From positions 124,001 to 188,000 of the forward strand of contig CAZMGV010000004.1 in the NCBI GenBank assembly GCA_964565925.1: a DNA stretch of 64,000 bases. Direction: 5' to 3'. Below the pieces are notes generated by a model. That model saw only the letters and a list, made by a program, of their open reading frames with translations. It had not been told where the DNA came from and ran no database searches. The stretch is from CAZMGV01 sp964565925. GTDB taxonomy: Bacteria; JAGRBM01; JAHCIT01. Both the position numbers and the translations under genes were made by a program. Below are positions 1 through 8,862 of this stretch, piece after piece; the stretch's first letter is position 1; every line of letters begins with the position of its first letter.

Positions 1-1
1 T

Positions 2-1222
2 GTGCCACTCCCCCGGATAAATGAGTTTCTGGATAGCCTTGCCGGCGCCGCCAATAGCGACGGCTCCGGTCGGCAGCTCGCCGAGCGGCATCTGGGATTT
101 CTCGAAGCCTACCTCGAAGGCCAGCCCCCCGACCGGTACGATCCGTCACAGGCGGCATGGTTCGGACTTTTTCTGGACGGCCGCGGCCTCCAGATGAGCG
201 AGCGTGAACAGGCCCTTGCGACCGCCCTCGCCTACCGGAAGTTCCTTGGCGGTGATCTCCCTTCCGGCAATGTAAATGAGGCACCGCCCAAAGAGGTGTC
301 CGACCGCTTCAAGCCGGGTCCTTCGACCGGGCCGCCGCCCAAACCGGGCTGGAAGAAAAAGCTGATGGCGGGAAAGACTGCCCCTGCCGGAGGGGCGGGA
401 CCGGCGGGACCGGCGGGAGCGAAACGGAGCGGGACCTCGCTACTGGCCGCCCTGCTGATACCCGTCGCCATTATCGGCGCTTTCTACTGGGGTTTCATCA
501 GGGTTCCGCTCAACGATTTCGAGTACGATATCACCCAGCGCCTACGTGCCAACAGCGCCGCGGACAATCCCACGTTCGGGGCATGGGTGCAGGCGGAAGC
601 CGCCCGCCGTGGTCTGGACATCATCCCGGAGCAGTCTTCCTCGAAACTCGTCTCGATGCACGAATACATGATGGAGAGTGAACCGGTTTATGCCATGGAT
701 CTGCGGGTGGGCACGCGGATCCACCTGCCCTTCGGGCTCAGCTGGACCCGCATCCTCCGTATCGAGACCGAAACCTATGTGCAGCCCGGCGACTGGCCGC
801 CCGCGCCGCCGGCCAATGCCCAGCCGCCTCAACAGCGGACGGTTGCGCCGGCGCCGGACCATGCGAATATCCCGCGCAAGCCTTATGAACCGGTATTGAG
901 CGCCCTTGAAGCTTCCCGGGCCAACGCCTTCAAGTTCTATCAGGACAATCCCGAGGAAGCGGAAAAGCTGCTCCGGACGGAGATCACGAAAATCGGCGAA
1001 ATGATCGACGCGCTTCCGGCGACCGAGCTTCCCGAGGAACTGATCGTCCGGTCGGATCTGAAAACGAGTGTCGACCGGCTCCGGTCGGTCGCCAACGCCA
1101 TTAACCAGTTCAACCGGAAGCTGCTTGACGTGAAGCGGCTGCGCCAGAGCGTCGACACGTCGCTCGCCCAGGGCGAATATTATCAGAGGAAAGCCGACAG
1201 CCAGCTTTATTCCGAACCGTGA
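2..1222 (+). CDS. Single-span membrane protein of unknown function
   Basis: I do not recognise this protein. It reads from a GTG at base 2, so the true start could lie upstream of the window. Residues 1-85 are a soluble cytoplasmic-looking segment, 95-143 a Pro/Gly/Ala-rich linker ending in basic residues, and 145-166 one clear membrane helix. The remaining ~240 residues are probably periplasmic, with a Pro-rich stretch near 265-290 and a charged helical C-terminus (about 300-400). Its stop overlaps the GTG of the penicillin-binding protein by 4 bases, so the two are translationally coupled. A role beside that enzyme in peptidoglycan or envelope assembly is inference from position only. Confidence 0.75.
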   Translation: MPLPRINEFLDSLAGAANSDGSGRQLAERHLGFLEAYLEGQPPDRYDPSQAAWFGLFLDGRGLQMSEREQALATALAYRKFLGGDLPSGNVNEAPPKEVSDRFKPGPSTGPPPKPGWKKKLMAGKTAPAGGAGPAGPAGAKRSGTSLLAALLIPVAIIGAFYWGFIRVPLNDFEYDITQRLRANSAADNPTFGAWVQAEAARRGLDIIPEQSSSKLVSMHEYMMESEPVYAMDLRVGTRIHLPFGLSWTRILRIETETYVQPGDWPPAPPANAQPPQQRTVAPAPDHANIPRKPYEPVLSALEASRANAFKFYQDNPEEAEKLLRTEITKIGEMIDALPATELPEELIVRSDLKTSVDRLRSVANAINQFNRKLLDVKRLRQSVDTSLAQGEYYQRKADSQLYSEP

Positions 1223-4200
1223 GCCGCAAGCGCCCCTTTCTGACATTGCTGGCCCTGGTCTCGCTTGCGGGACTGGTGGTCGTCAGCGCGCTGGCTACCG
1301 CCGCCTATCAGGCGCTGATCAAAAAATACCCGGGCGAGCACATCGAGCGCGAATACATTCTCTCGGTGCTGGCGCGGGAGAGCCCGATCTACGCGTCCGA
1401 CCGGACGACGAAGATCGGCGCTTTCTTCGGCGTCGAACACCGCGACTACGTCACGCTGGACCGTATTCCGGTGAACCTGCGCCATGCCATCGTTTCGTCC
1501 GAGGACAAGTATTTCTACAAGCACCCGGGGTTCAACCCGTTCGCCATCGCCGGGGCGATGGTGGCGAACCTAAAAGCCGGCAAGGCGGTGCGCGGCGGAT
1601 CGACCATCACCCAGCAGACGGCCAAAAACCTCTACAACCGGCAGGGCCGCTCGCTGAAGGAAAAACTGCGCGAACTCTCGAACGCGCTGAAACTCGAAGC
1701 GCATTATTCCAAGGACGAGATCCTCGAGTTCTATCTCAACCAGTTCCACGTGAACGCCAACGGGCGCGGCGTCGGAGTCGCCGCCCGCCATTTCTTCGAC
1801 AAGGACGTGAGCGATCTAGATCTCGTCGAGTGCGCCTTCATCGCCGGCAGCGTGAAGGGTCCCATGCTCTACGACCCGTTCTCCACGACCGACCCTGACC
1901 GCCGCGACCGCAATATCCAGCGGGCCAACGCCCGCAAGGATTATGTGATCCGGCGGATGTTCGAGGACGGCTATATCTCGAAGCCGGAGTTTGAAACCGC
2001 GCTGGCGGCATCCGTCCCGTTCCGGCAGGGCCAGTTCCGGTTCGAACGGTCGGTGATCGTGGACATGGTCCAGCGGGAGATGGCGTCCGAGGAACTGCAG
2101 GATGTACTGACGGGCCTGAACGGGACCGACCTGTCGTCGTCAGGGCTGCAGATTTTCACGAGCATCGATGTGGAAGCCCAGAAGGACGCGCTCTATGCGG
2201 TCCGGGGGCAGCTCAGCCGGATGAAATTCGTGCTGGAGGGCACCCCCGTTACGGAACCGGTCGCGCCGTCGCCGCCGATCAAGATCGAGCGCGGCGACTT
2301 CCTGTTTGCGGTCGTGGACGGAACCGGCGCCGGCGGCCTCGACGCCATGCTACGGCTGGGGTCGGCGACGGCCTATATGGACCGGGACGGCATCGCCGCC
2401 TGCACCGATTCCCTCAAGGCCCATCAGACAGGCAACCAGTGGAGCCGCTCCGCCGACGCCGAGATCGCCGCCTATACACGGGCCTGGAAACCGGGCCAGA
2501 TCGTACCGGTCATTGTCCGCAGGGAGCCTTTTCAGAATGGTGCCGCGGTCGAACCGGCGCTGGTCGACTGCGCCTATCCCTATACGCCGGAGGAAAAACT
2601 GCAGGGAGCGCTCGTGGCCCTCGACGACGGCTTCCTCCGCGCGGTAGTCGGCGGATTCCTGAACTCCGATTTCAACCGGGCAGTGGATGCCCGCCGCCAG
2701 CCCGGCTCCGCGTTCAAGCCGCTGGTCTATTACGCTGCCGTGCAGCTTGGCTGGTCGCCCGCCGACCTTGTCAGGAACCGCCGCGAACTCTACCGCTGGG
2801 GACAGGTCGCTTACCGGCCCAAGAGCGACCATCTTCCGCAATCTGACGAGATGTCGCTCGCCTGGGTAGCCACCTCCAGCGAAAACTACGGTTCGGTCTG
2901 GATGCTCGCACACCTGACCGACAAGCTCACCGACGCACAGTTTGCCGAAGTGGCGACGGCGCTGGGGCTCGGCCCCGCTCCGAAGGAAACCCCGCGCCAG
3001 ACTGCGGCCCGTCTGCGCGATAAATATGGCGTGGTAATCCGCAAGAGCACCGTCCGCGAGGCCGCGTTTGAGACGACCCGGACCGAACTCCTGCGCGAGA
3101 CCCTGTTTGCAGGCGACACCGTCTGCGCGGCCGAGCTGGGCCGCATGACCTACGAGGCCACGGACCGCTCGGAGATCGAAGAGGCCCAGTCTGCGCTCGC
3201 CAGGGAAACCTCCGAAGCCCGCAAGCCCGAGCGCGAGGCCGACGTGCAGATCGCCGTCCAGCGGTTCGAGAATCTCGTCATCACCCGGGCCGAACCGGCG
3301 ATCTACAAGGGACTTCCCCTGCCCCTCGCATCCTGCACCGAGGAGTTACGCCAGAAACTGCTGGACCAGACGTATGCCCTCGCCGAGACGTGGGGCCTGC
3401 CCGACGGATACGACCCTGCGGTATGGCGGCGTTTTCGGGATTTCCGCATGACGGTGAACGTCAACTACGTGATCGCCGCCGCGCGCACACTTGGCTTCCA
3501 GAGCCAGATCGAGCCGGTGTTCTCGCTTCCCCTGGGCACGAGCGACGTCACCCTTTCGGAGATGGCCCATTTCTATGAGACCGCCGGGCAGGGATTCCTG
3601 CGCGGCGACCGGCCCCGGCTCATTACCGAAGTCCGTACTGCGGAGGGTGACCTGCTGTGGGCCTATAACGGGGCGGCCGAGCAGCTCGGTTCGCCGAAGC
3701 TCGCCTCCACCTGGCTGGAGACGCTTCGCAACGTGCCGCTCTTCGGCACGGCCAAGGGCGCCGACGATCTCGTGACCGTCTCCCGCGACGCGGCCAAGCC
3801 GGGCGCGGCGGTCCGGGTGCCGTTCTTCGGGAAGACCGGGACGACCAACCGGAACCAGAACGTTTACTTCGTCGGGCTGTTCCCCCGTCCGGATCCTCAG
3901 TCGAAGACCAGTTCACTCTCGGCGAGACGGATGTTCACCGTGGCGGCCTATGCCGGTTACGACGACAACCGTCCGCTCGCCAAGGGCCGGATCCGGATTT
4001 ATGGGTCGAGCGGCGCGCTCCCGATGGTAGTGGAATCCGCACGCGGGATTATCGACCGGGCGACGTATCCCTTCGATCCGGGCGACCTGTCGGTCCGGAT
4101 GGCGAAGCAGCTGCCGCTGGAGTTTCTGCCTGACCTCATAACCGTTTCCATAAACGCGACGACAGGACTCCCGGACGAGCCGCAGACCATCACCGACCGC

Positions 4201-4590
4201 TCGGAACTGGACATCTCCCAGCACCCGTATCTGATACTGCCGGGCAAAACCGCCGAAGGGAAGTTCGAGCCCGAACGGCTGTACGAGCCGCTACCGGTCA
4301 GAGCCGTGATCGGCGAAGTCTCCCCCGAAGACCGTGCCGCGCTGGAAAAACTGCTGTCCGGAGACGCCGACACGGCCGTCCTGCCGCCGCCGGATACCGC
4401 CCCTACACCATCAGCACCGGGCCGGGAGCCTCCGGCGGAAGACCGCCAGGGCCTTGAGAAAATTCTCGAATCGAACCAGCCGCCCCCGGCACCGTCTGCT
4501 CCTGCCACACCTGGCCAGCAGCCGGGCCCGGCCACGGCTCCCACGCCCAATCAGGCGCCGGCCGATCCGAACGCGCCGGTCCCGCTTTAA
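1219..4590 (+). CDS. Bifunctional class A penicillin-binding protein (GT51 transglycosylase / transpeptidase)
   Basis: Peptidoglycan glycosyltransferase and DD-transpeptidase anchored in the inner membrane by a helix at about residues 8-29. The GT51 domain shows the catalytic Glu95 (SSEDKYFYKHPG) and GGSTITQQ at 126-133. The transpeptidase domain has SAFK (S497-K500), SEN (S554-N556) and KTGT (K872-T875). At 1123 residues it is long for PBP1a-like enzymes. The distance between the SxN and KTG motifs (~316 residues) is well above that in typical homologues and includes a charged, helical, Cys-containing insert. The C-terminal ~100 residues are Pro/Ala-rich. The GTG start overlaps the upstream stop (GTGA). 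Confidence 0.93.
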   Translation: MSRKRPFLTLLALVSLAGLVVVSALATAAYQALIKKYPGEHIEREYILSVLARESPIYASDRTTKIGAFFGVEHRDYVTLDRIPVNLRHAIVSSEDKYFYKHPGFNPFAIAGAMVANLKAGKAVRGGSTITQQTAKNLYNRQGRSLKEKLRELSNALKLEAHYSKDEILEFYLNQFHVNANGRGVGVAARHFFDKDVSDLDLVECAFIAGSVKGPMLYDPFSTTDPDRRDRNIQRANARKDYVIRRMFEDGYISKPEFETALAASVPFRQGQFRFERSVIVDMVQREMASEELQDVLTGLNGTDLSSSGLQIFTSIDVEAQKDALYAVRGQLSRMKFVLEGTPVTEPVAPSPPIKIERGDFLFAVVDGTGAGGLDAMLRLGSATAYMDRDGIAACTDSLKAHQTGNQWSRSADAEIAAYTRAWKPGQIVPVIVRREPFQNGAAVEPALVDCAYPYTPEEKLQGALVALDDGFLRAVVGGFLNSDFNRAVDARRQPGSAFKPLVYYAAVQLGWSPADLVRNRRELYRWGQVAYRPKSDHLPQSDEMSLAWVATSSENYGSVWMLAHLTDKLTDAQFAEVATALGLGPAPKETPRQTAARLRDKYGVVIRKSTVREAAFETTRTELLRETLFAGDTVCAAELGRMTYEATDRSEIEEAQSALARETSEARKPEREADVQIAVQRFENLVITRAEPAIYKGLPLPLASCTEELRQKLLDQTYALAETWGLPDGYDPAVWRRFRDFRMTVNVNYVIAAARTLGFQSQIEPVFSLPLGTSDVTLSEMAHFYETAGQGFLRGDRPRLITEVRTAEGDLLWAYNGAAEQLGSPKLASTWLETLRNVPLFGTAKGADDLVTVSRDAAKPGAAVRVPFFGKTGTTNRNQNVYFVGLFPRPDPQSKTSSLSARRMFTVAAYAGYDDNRPLAKGRIRIYGSSGALPMVVESARGIIDRATYPFDPGDLSVRMAKQLPLEFLPDLITVSINATTGLPDEPQTITDRSELDISQHPYLILPGKTAEGKFEPERLYEPLPVRAVIGEVSPEDRAALEKLLSGDADTAVLPPPDTAPTPSAPGREPPAEDRQGLEKILESNQPPPAPSAPATPGQQPGPATAPTPNQAPADPNAPVPL

Positions 4591-4696
4591 ATTTCCTTCA
4601 GAATCGCCGGCCTATTGACCGGGTAGCGCGCGGGGTTCCATTCTCGCGCCAACGAGTAATCGTTAAGAATACCTGTGAACCGGAGGGGTTATCCCT

Positions 4697-5434
4697 GTGA
4701 AGAAGTATATTGTCGCCGCTGCCCTGATCGCGCTCCCGCTGGCCGGATGCCAGCGCCGTGAGATGGCCGAACTGCGTGAACGCGTCCTCAAGCTCGAGAA
4801 CGACGTCTCGGAGATCAAGGAAAAGGGCGTAAACACCGTTAACCCGGATGAAGCCAAGAAGAAGCAGCTCGAAACGCTGATCCAGGCGTTCAACAAGCTG
4901 GAAGAGAAATCCTATATTGACGATCCCAAGGCGAAGGCCGGCGAAGGCTCGGTCGAAGTGATCATTACGACCCGCGAAGGCCCGGCCTACATGCAGGCAC
5001 GCACCAAGCCCGCCGAAGCCGATGGCATCGAAGGCGTCTCTGTCTACATCACCGACAGCAAGCTCCCGAAGGTCACCACCAAGGCCAAGGGCCCGGTCCG
5101 CGTGGGCTACCTGAAGGCCGGCAACTACACGGTCGAGCTCGAGAAGAAGGGCTACCAGAAGAAGATCTTCCCGCTCGAGATCAAGGAAGGGAAGCAGAAG
5201 ACCCTCGTGACGTTCCTGCTCAAGGACGGCGAGGAAGTCGGCACGAACACCGCACAGGTGCTCAGCCAGCTCGGAGCCGCCCAGGGCGGCGCCCCGGCCG
5301 GCGGCGACCAGGCCGGCGGAGCCCCTGCTCCGGCGATGGGCGCCGACCAGGTGAAGGATTTCATGGCGAAGCTGCAGGAGGCCGCTCAGCGTGCCAAGCA
5401 GCAGCAGGCCCAGCAGCAGGCACCCGCGAAGTAA
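4697..5434 (+). CDS. PEGA-like lipoprotein
   Basis: The protein is 245 residues. It has a lipoprotein signal peptide with lipobox LAGC (lipidated Cys18), a coiled-coil segment at about 20-75, and a beta-rich region at about 95-180. The pattern GNYTVELEKKGYQ followed by a Lys-rich strand resembles a PEGA domain, a surface or envelope-associated fold. The C-terminus is Gly/Ala/Gln-rich and helical. The GTG start at 4697 is preceded by a strong Shine-Dalgarno (GGAGGGG at about 4681). It may be transcribed on its own: a 106-base gap separates it from the PBP, and a hairpin terminator follows. An envelope structural or anchoring role is inference. Confidence 0.8.
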   Translation: MKKYIVAAALIALPLAGCQRREMAELRERVLKLENDVSEIKEKGVNTVNPDEAKKKQLETLIQAFNKLEEKSYIDDPKAKAGEGSVEVIITTREGPAYMQARTKPAEADGIEGVSVYITDSKLPKVTTKAKGPVRVGYLKAGNYTVELEKKGYQKKIFPLEIKEGKQKTLVTFLLKDGEEVGTNTAQVLSQLGAAQGGAPAGGDQAGGAPAPAMGADQVKDFMAKLQEAAQRAKQQQAQQQAPAK

Positions 5435-5460
5435 TCACCGGTTCTGCCTGTAACCACCGG

Positions 5461-5489
5461 AGCCCGGACCGCCTCTCGGCGTCCGGGCT
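5461..5489 (+). terminator. Intrinsic terminator-like hairpin
   Basis: A perfect 9-bp stem, AGCCCGGAC (5461-5469) with GTCCGGGCT (5481-5489), has an 11-base loop and is followed by a short T-containing stretch (TCAGTCTTT). It lies 26 bases after the lipoprotein stop and abuts the stop of the convergent acyl-CoA ligase, so it may serve both strands. Confidence 0.7.
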
Positions 5490-7100
5490 TCAGTCTTTCC
5501 GGGCCTGCCGCCGGGCACGGTCCTCGGCAATCAGGGTTTTCTTGGCGACCTTTTCCAGAGTGGCGCGGGGCAGCTCGTCGCGGAACTCGACCTCGCGGGG
5601 CACCTTGAACGACGCAAGCCGTGAGGCGCACCAGTCGATCAGGTCCCGCTCGCAGGCGGATTTGCCGGGGTTGAGAATTACGACAAGCTTGGCCACCTCG
5701 CCCAGTACCGTATCCGGTATGCCGATGGCGGCCGCCTCGAAAACGGCCGGGTGGGTCATGGCGACCCGTTCGATCTCGCTGGCGGCCACGTTCTCGCCGC
5801 CCACTTTCAGCATGTCCTTTTTCCGGTTGACGTAGGTGATGTAGCCGTCGGCATCCGCCGTCACATTGTCGCCGGTCTTGAGCCAGCCCTCGGGCGACAT
5901 CGTCTCGGCCGTCGCTTCGGGGTTTTTGAGATAACCCTTCATGAGCGAGATCCCCGGCACGCCCCAAATCTCGATCTCGCCCACTTCGCCGGGGCCGCAC
6001 AATTTGCCGTCCTCGCCGACGATCCGGACTCGGTAGCCGGTGTTTACCCAGCCAATCGTGCCATTCTTGCCTTCATCGAGAGGACTCGTGGCGACTGGAA
6101 TACTGATCGTCTCGGTCATGCCGAACCAGCCGATGGTCCGCACGCCGTAACGCTTTTCGAGGTTCACGGCCCTCGCACCCCCACCCCATAACCGGAACGT
6201 ATGGTCGCGATCGTGCGGCGCCGGAGGCTGCATATAGAGCATCCGCGTAAGCGCAGGCACGAAACTGGCCACGGTCGGTTTCGTCTCGGCCACCACATCC
6301 CAGAACCGGGTCTTTGTGAACCGTTCCATCAGCACGATGCTGCCGCCTACGGCGAATACGGGAATGGTTGAATACCCCTGAGCGTTGATATGGAAATACG
6401 GCAGGCAGACCAGATACCGGTCGTTGGCAGTCAGCATCTGCGTGCGGACCTGGACCTCCGCCGCCCAGACGAAGTTGCCCTGCGTGATCATTACGCCCTT
6501 GGGGCGGCTTGTCGTGCCGGAGGTATACAGAACGGCGCAGGTATCCAGCGGCGACAGCTCTGGACGGGTAAACGGCTTCGGTTCGCTCGAAATCACCACG
6601 TCGAGACTTTCATAATTTCCGGCCCCTGACGGATCGCCGGTAACGGCGACCGTGCGGACCAGCGGGCACCTGCCCAGCACCGGCTCCACCGAATCCAGAT
6701 GATCGGTGTGTGTAATCAAGACCTTCGATTCCGAATGGGTGAGATAGTATTCCATCTCGTCGGGAACGCTTTTCAGATTGGTCGCCACCATGACGGCGCC
6801 GATCCGTGCGATCCCGAACCAGCAGTCGAGAAACTCCGGAATGTTGGGCAGATGCACGGCGACGGCGTCGCCCTTGCCCACCCCAAGCGAGGCAAGCCAG
6901 CCGGCTACGGCGGCCGAGCGGCGGTCGAGGTCGCCGAACGTCAGCCGGGCGGCCACCCTCGCGGAACGGTCGACGAAAGCAACGGCCAGCCGGTCCGGAG
7001 TTTCCCGGAACCGTTTTTCCAGCAGCGTAACCAGCGTGCGACGACCGACAGCATCAAGGGCGTTCAAGGCGTCTGCTTGTTCAGGGGGCCGTGTATTCAT
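5490..7100 (-). CDS. AMP-dependent acyl-CoA synthetase/ligase
   Basis: ANL-superfamily ligase that activates a carboxylic acid as acyl-AMP and transfers it to CoA. The protein is 536 residues from the ATG at 7098-7100. It carries the AMP-binding loop YTSGTTSRPKGVM, the GWFGMTET motif, and the C-terminal hinge/lysine region (YVNRKKDMLKVGGENV, then a late Lys in the KVAKKT segment). An open frame extends upstream into the glycosyltransferase gene. I chose 7100 because its ATG overlaps that gene's TGA (ATGA) and because the family fold begins just after it. The substrate (short-, medium- or long-chain, or aromatic acid) cannot be read from the sequence. It is co-transcribed with the upstream GT2 gene. 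Confidence 0.9.
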   Translation of the reverse strand: MNTRPPEQADALNALDAVGRRTLVTLLEKRFRETPDRLAVAFVDRSARVAARLTFGDLDRRSAAVAGWLASLGVGKGDAVAVHLPNIPEFLDCWFGIARIGAVMVATNLKSVPDEMEYYLTHSESKVLITHTDHLDSVEPVLGRCPLVRTVAVTGDPSGAGNYESLDVVISSEPKPFTRPELSPLDTCAVLYTSGTTSRPKGVMITQGNFVWAAEVQVRTQMLTANDRYLVCLPYFHINAQGYSTIPVFAVGGSIVLMERFTKTRFWDVVAETKPTVASFVPALTRMLYMQPPAPHDRDHTFRLWGGGARAVNLEKRYGVRTIGWFGMTETISIPVATSPLDEGKNGTIGWVNTGYRVRIVGEDGKLCGPGEVGEIEIWGVPGISLMKGYLKNPEATAETMSPEGWLKTGDNVTADADGYITYVNRKKDMLKVGGENVAASEIERVAMTHPAVFEAAAIGIPDTVLGEVAKLVVILNPGKSACERDLIDWCASRLASFKVPREVEFRDELPRATLEKVAKKTLIAEDRARRQARKD

Positions 7101-8035
7101 TCGGGCGGCGGGAGCCTTCCTCCGGATTTCTCGACCACCTCCCGGTCGGAGAGTTTCGCAGTCCGGGCGATTGCCTGCCGGTGGTTCTGGGCGGCTTCCG
7201 TCCGGGCGAGCGCCCACAGAAGCGGCTGCTTGAGCCGCCACCGGCTGAACTCAAGATACCCCGACGACAGGATATTCTGGAAGGCCCGGTCCCTCGAAAC
7301 CGTCAGGTCCCGGTCGCCGAGCCCCGCCAGATGAAACAGCAGACGATGGCGCTCGACCATCTGTTCCCGCTCTTCTTTCGAGAACAACGCACCGGTCGTC
7401 GCCCCCGACTGGTGGCGGATGACCGCCTCAGGCCGCCACGTGACAGTCCAGCCCCGCTTCCAGGCACGGAACGACAGGTCCACGTCTTCGCCGTAGGCAG
7501 GCAGATAAAGCTCCGAGTAACCGCCGAGGTCCATCCATTTGCTGCGCGAATAGGCGCTCGCCCCGCCGTGAGCGTGAGCGATTGCAGCTCCAGGTTTCGG
7601 AGCCGGCTCGCCGGAGAGGCACGGGTGGACGATCCGCAGCAGGCCGTCCTCCAGCACCCAGCGGGAGGGGCTTTCGTCCCGGCCCCCCTGCGCTTCGTTC
7701 AGACACGACGCCGTACGGGCGAATTCCGTATCGGTCCAGCCGTCCAGAAGCGGCGAAAGGTTTCCGGGCTGCATATCGTTATTCAGGACGACAATAGTAT
7801 CGGCGCTGCTCGACGCGACGCCTTCGTTCACTGCCCGGCCGAAGCCACCCGCGACCGGAAGTCGGACCTGCCGGATGGATGCAGAGACACCTGAATCATA
7901 AGGCGGACCGTCGAAAACGACGGCGACCTGTGCGCCAATCCGCCCGGCCTCGGCGAGAACCGCCGGAAGGTTCCTTTCCAGAAGCTCGGATAAACCCGGC
8001 CGCTCCCGGGTGGGAATAATGATTTCGCAGGTCAC
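7097..8035 (-). CDS. Family 2 glycosyltransferase
   Basis: A 312-residue GT-A fold glycosyltransferase. The N-terminus CEIIIPTRERP is the usual nucleotide-sugar strand. VVLNNDMQP provides the DXD-like metal site, and a later YGEDVDLSFRAWKRG matches the acceptor/base region (ED) of GT2 enzymes such as rhamnosyltransferases. No membrane helices are seen, so it probably acts at the inner face of the cytoplasmic membrane on a cell-surface glycan. It starts with GTG without a convincing Shine-Dalgarno and couples to the downstream acyl-CoA ligase by an ATGA overlap. The acceptor is unknown. Confidence 0.85.
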   Translation of the reverse strand: MTCEIIIPTRERPGLSELLERNLPAVLAEAGRIGAQVAVVFDGPPYDSGVSASIRQVRLPVAGGFGRAVNEGVASSSADTIVVLNNDMQPGNLSPLLDGWTDTEFARTASCLNEAQGGRDESPSRWVLEDGLLRIVHPCLSGEPAPKPGAAIAHAHGGASAYSRSKWMDLGGYSELYLPAYGEDVDLSFRAWKRGWTVTWRPEAVIRHQSGATTGALFSKEEREQMVERHRLLFHLAGLGDRDLTVSRDRAFQNILSSGYLEFSRWRLKQPLLWALARTEAAQNHRQAIARTAKLSDREVVEKSGGRLPPPE

Positions 8036-8109
8036 GATGGAGGGATTATCGCCCTAAAAAAGAGCGGGGGCCAGCAGCCGGATCACAGATACGCTAGATT
8101 TCATTCGCC

Positions 8110-8862
8110 ATGGCCAAGGTTCCCAAAACCAGAATCGACCAGTTGCTCGTGCAGCAGGGTTTCGCCCGGACCACCAGCGAGGCGCAGGCGCTGCTCATGA
8201 CGGGCGAGGTGCTGGTCGGCAACGTCCCGGTGACCAAGGCGGGCCAGACCGTTCCAGCCGATTCCGAGATCCGGCTCCGCAGCGTCCGTCCGAAATACGT
8301 GAGCCGGGGGGGACTCAAGCTGGAAGGCGCGCTCAAAGACCTCCAGATCGACCCCAAAGGACTGGTCTGCGCCGACATCGGAGCCTCGACCGGCGGGTTT
8401 ACCGACTGCCTCCTCCAGCACGGTGCCGTGAAAGTCCACGCGATCGACGTGGGTCAGGGGCTGATCGCCGAAAAGCTCCGGCAGGATTCCCGCGTGATTC
8501 TCCACGAAAAACTGAATGCCCGGAACCTGACCCCGGCTGATCTGGGCGAAACCGTGCCGCTCGCGGTGGCTGATTGTTCCTTCATCTCGCTCACCCTGCT
8601 CCTACCCGCGATCCGGTCGGTCATCACGCCGGGCGGTACGCTTGTGGCGCTCGTCAAACCGCAGTTCGAGGCGGACCGGGACCAGGTGGGCGAAGGCGGG
8701 ATCGTTCGGGACGAAGCGGTGCAGCGGGAGGCGATCCGCAAGATCGCCACCGCCGCCGAAGCGGCCGGTTTCACCTGCGAAGGGGAAACCAAAAGTCCCA
8801 TCACCGGCACCGAGGGGAACCAGGAATATTTCCTGAAACTACTTCTTCCCGGGAGGCGGTAG
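8110..8862 (+). CDS. tlyA: TlyA family rRNA 2'-O-methyltransferase
   Basis: A 250-residue protein with an N-terminal S4 RNA-binding domain (about 6-65) joined to an FtsJ/RrmJ-like SAM methyltransferase. KYVSRGGLK (62-70) contains the first catalytic Lys, DIGASTGGFTD (89-99) is the SAM loop, and LVKPQFE (about 181-187) holds a later catalytic Lys. Known TlyA proteins 2'-O-methylate cytidines in 16S and/or 23S rRNA; 'hemolysin' names for this family are historical. The ATG start is 74 bases from the divergent GT2 gene. The last 24 bases overlap the end of the convergent DUF547-like gene. Confidence 0.93.
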   Translation: MAKVPKTRIDQLLVQQGFARTTSEAQALLMTGEVLVGNVPVTKAGQTVPADSEIRLRSVRPKYVSRGGLKLEGALKDLQIDPKGLVCADIGASTGGFTDCLLQHGAVKVHAIDVGQGLIAEKLRQDSRVILHEKLNARNLTPADLGETVPLAVADCSFISLTLLLPAIRSVITPGGTLVALVKPQFEADRDQVGEGGIVRDEAVQREAIRKIATAAEAAGFTCEGETKSPITGTEGNQEYFLKLLLPGRR

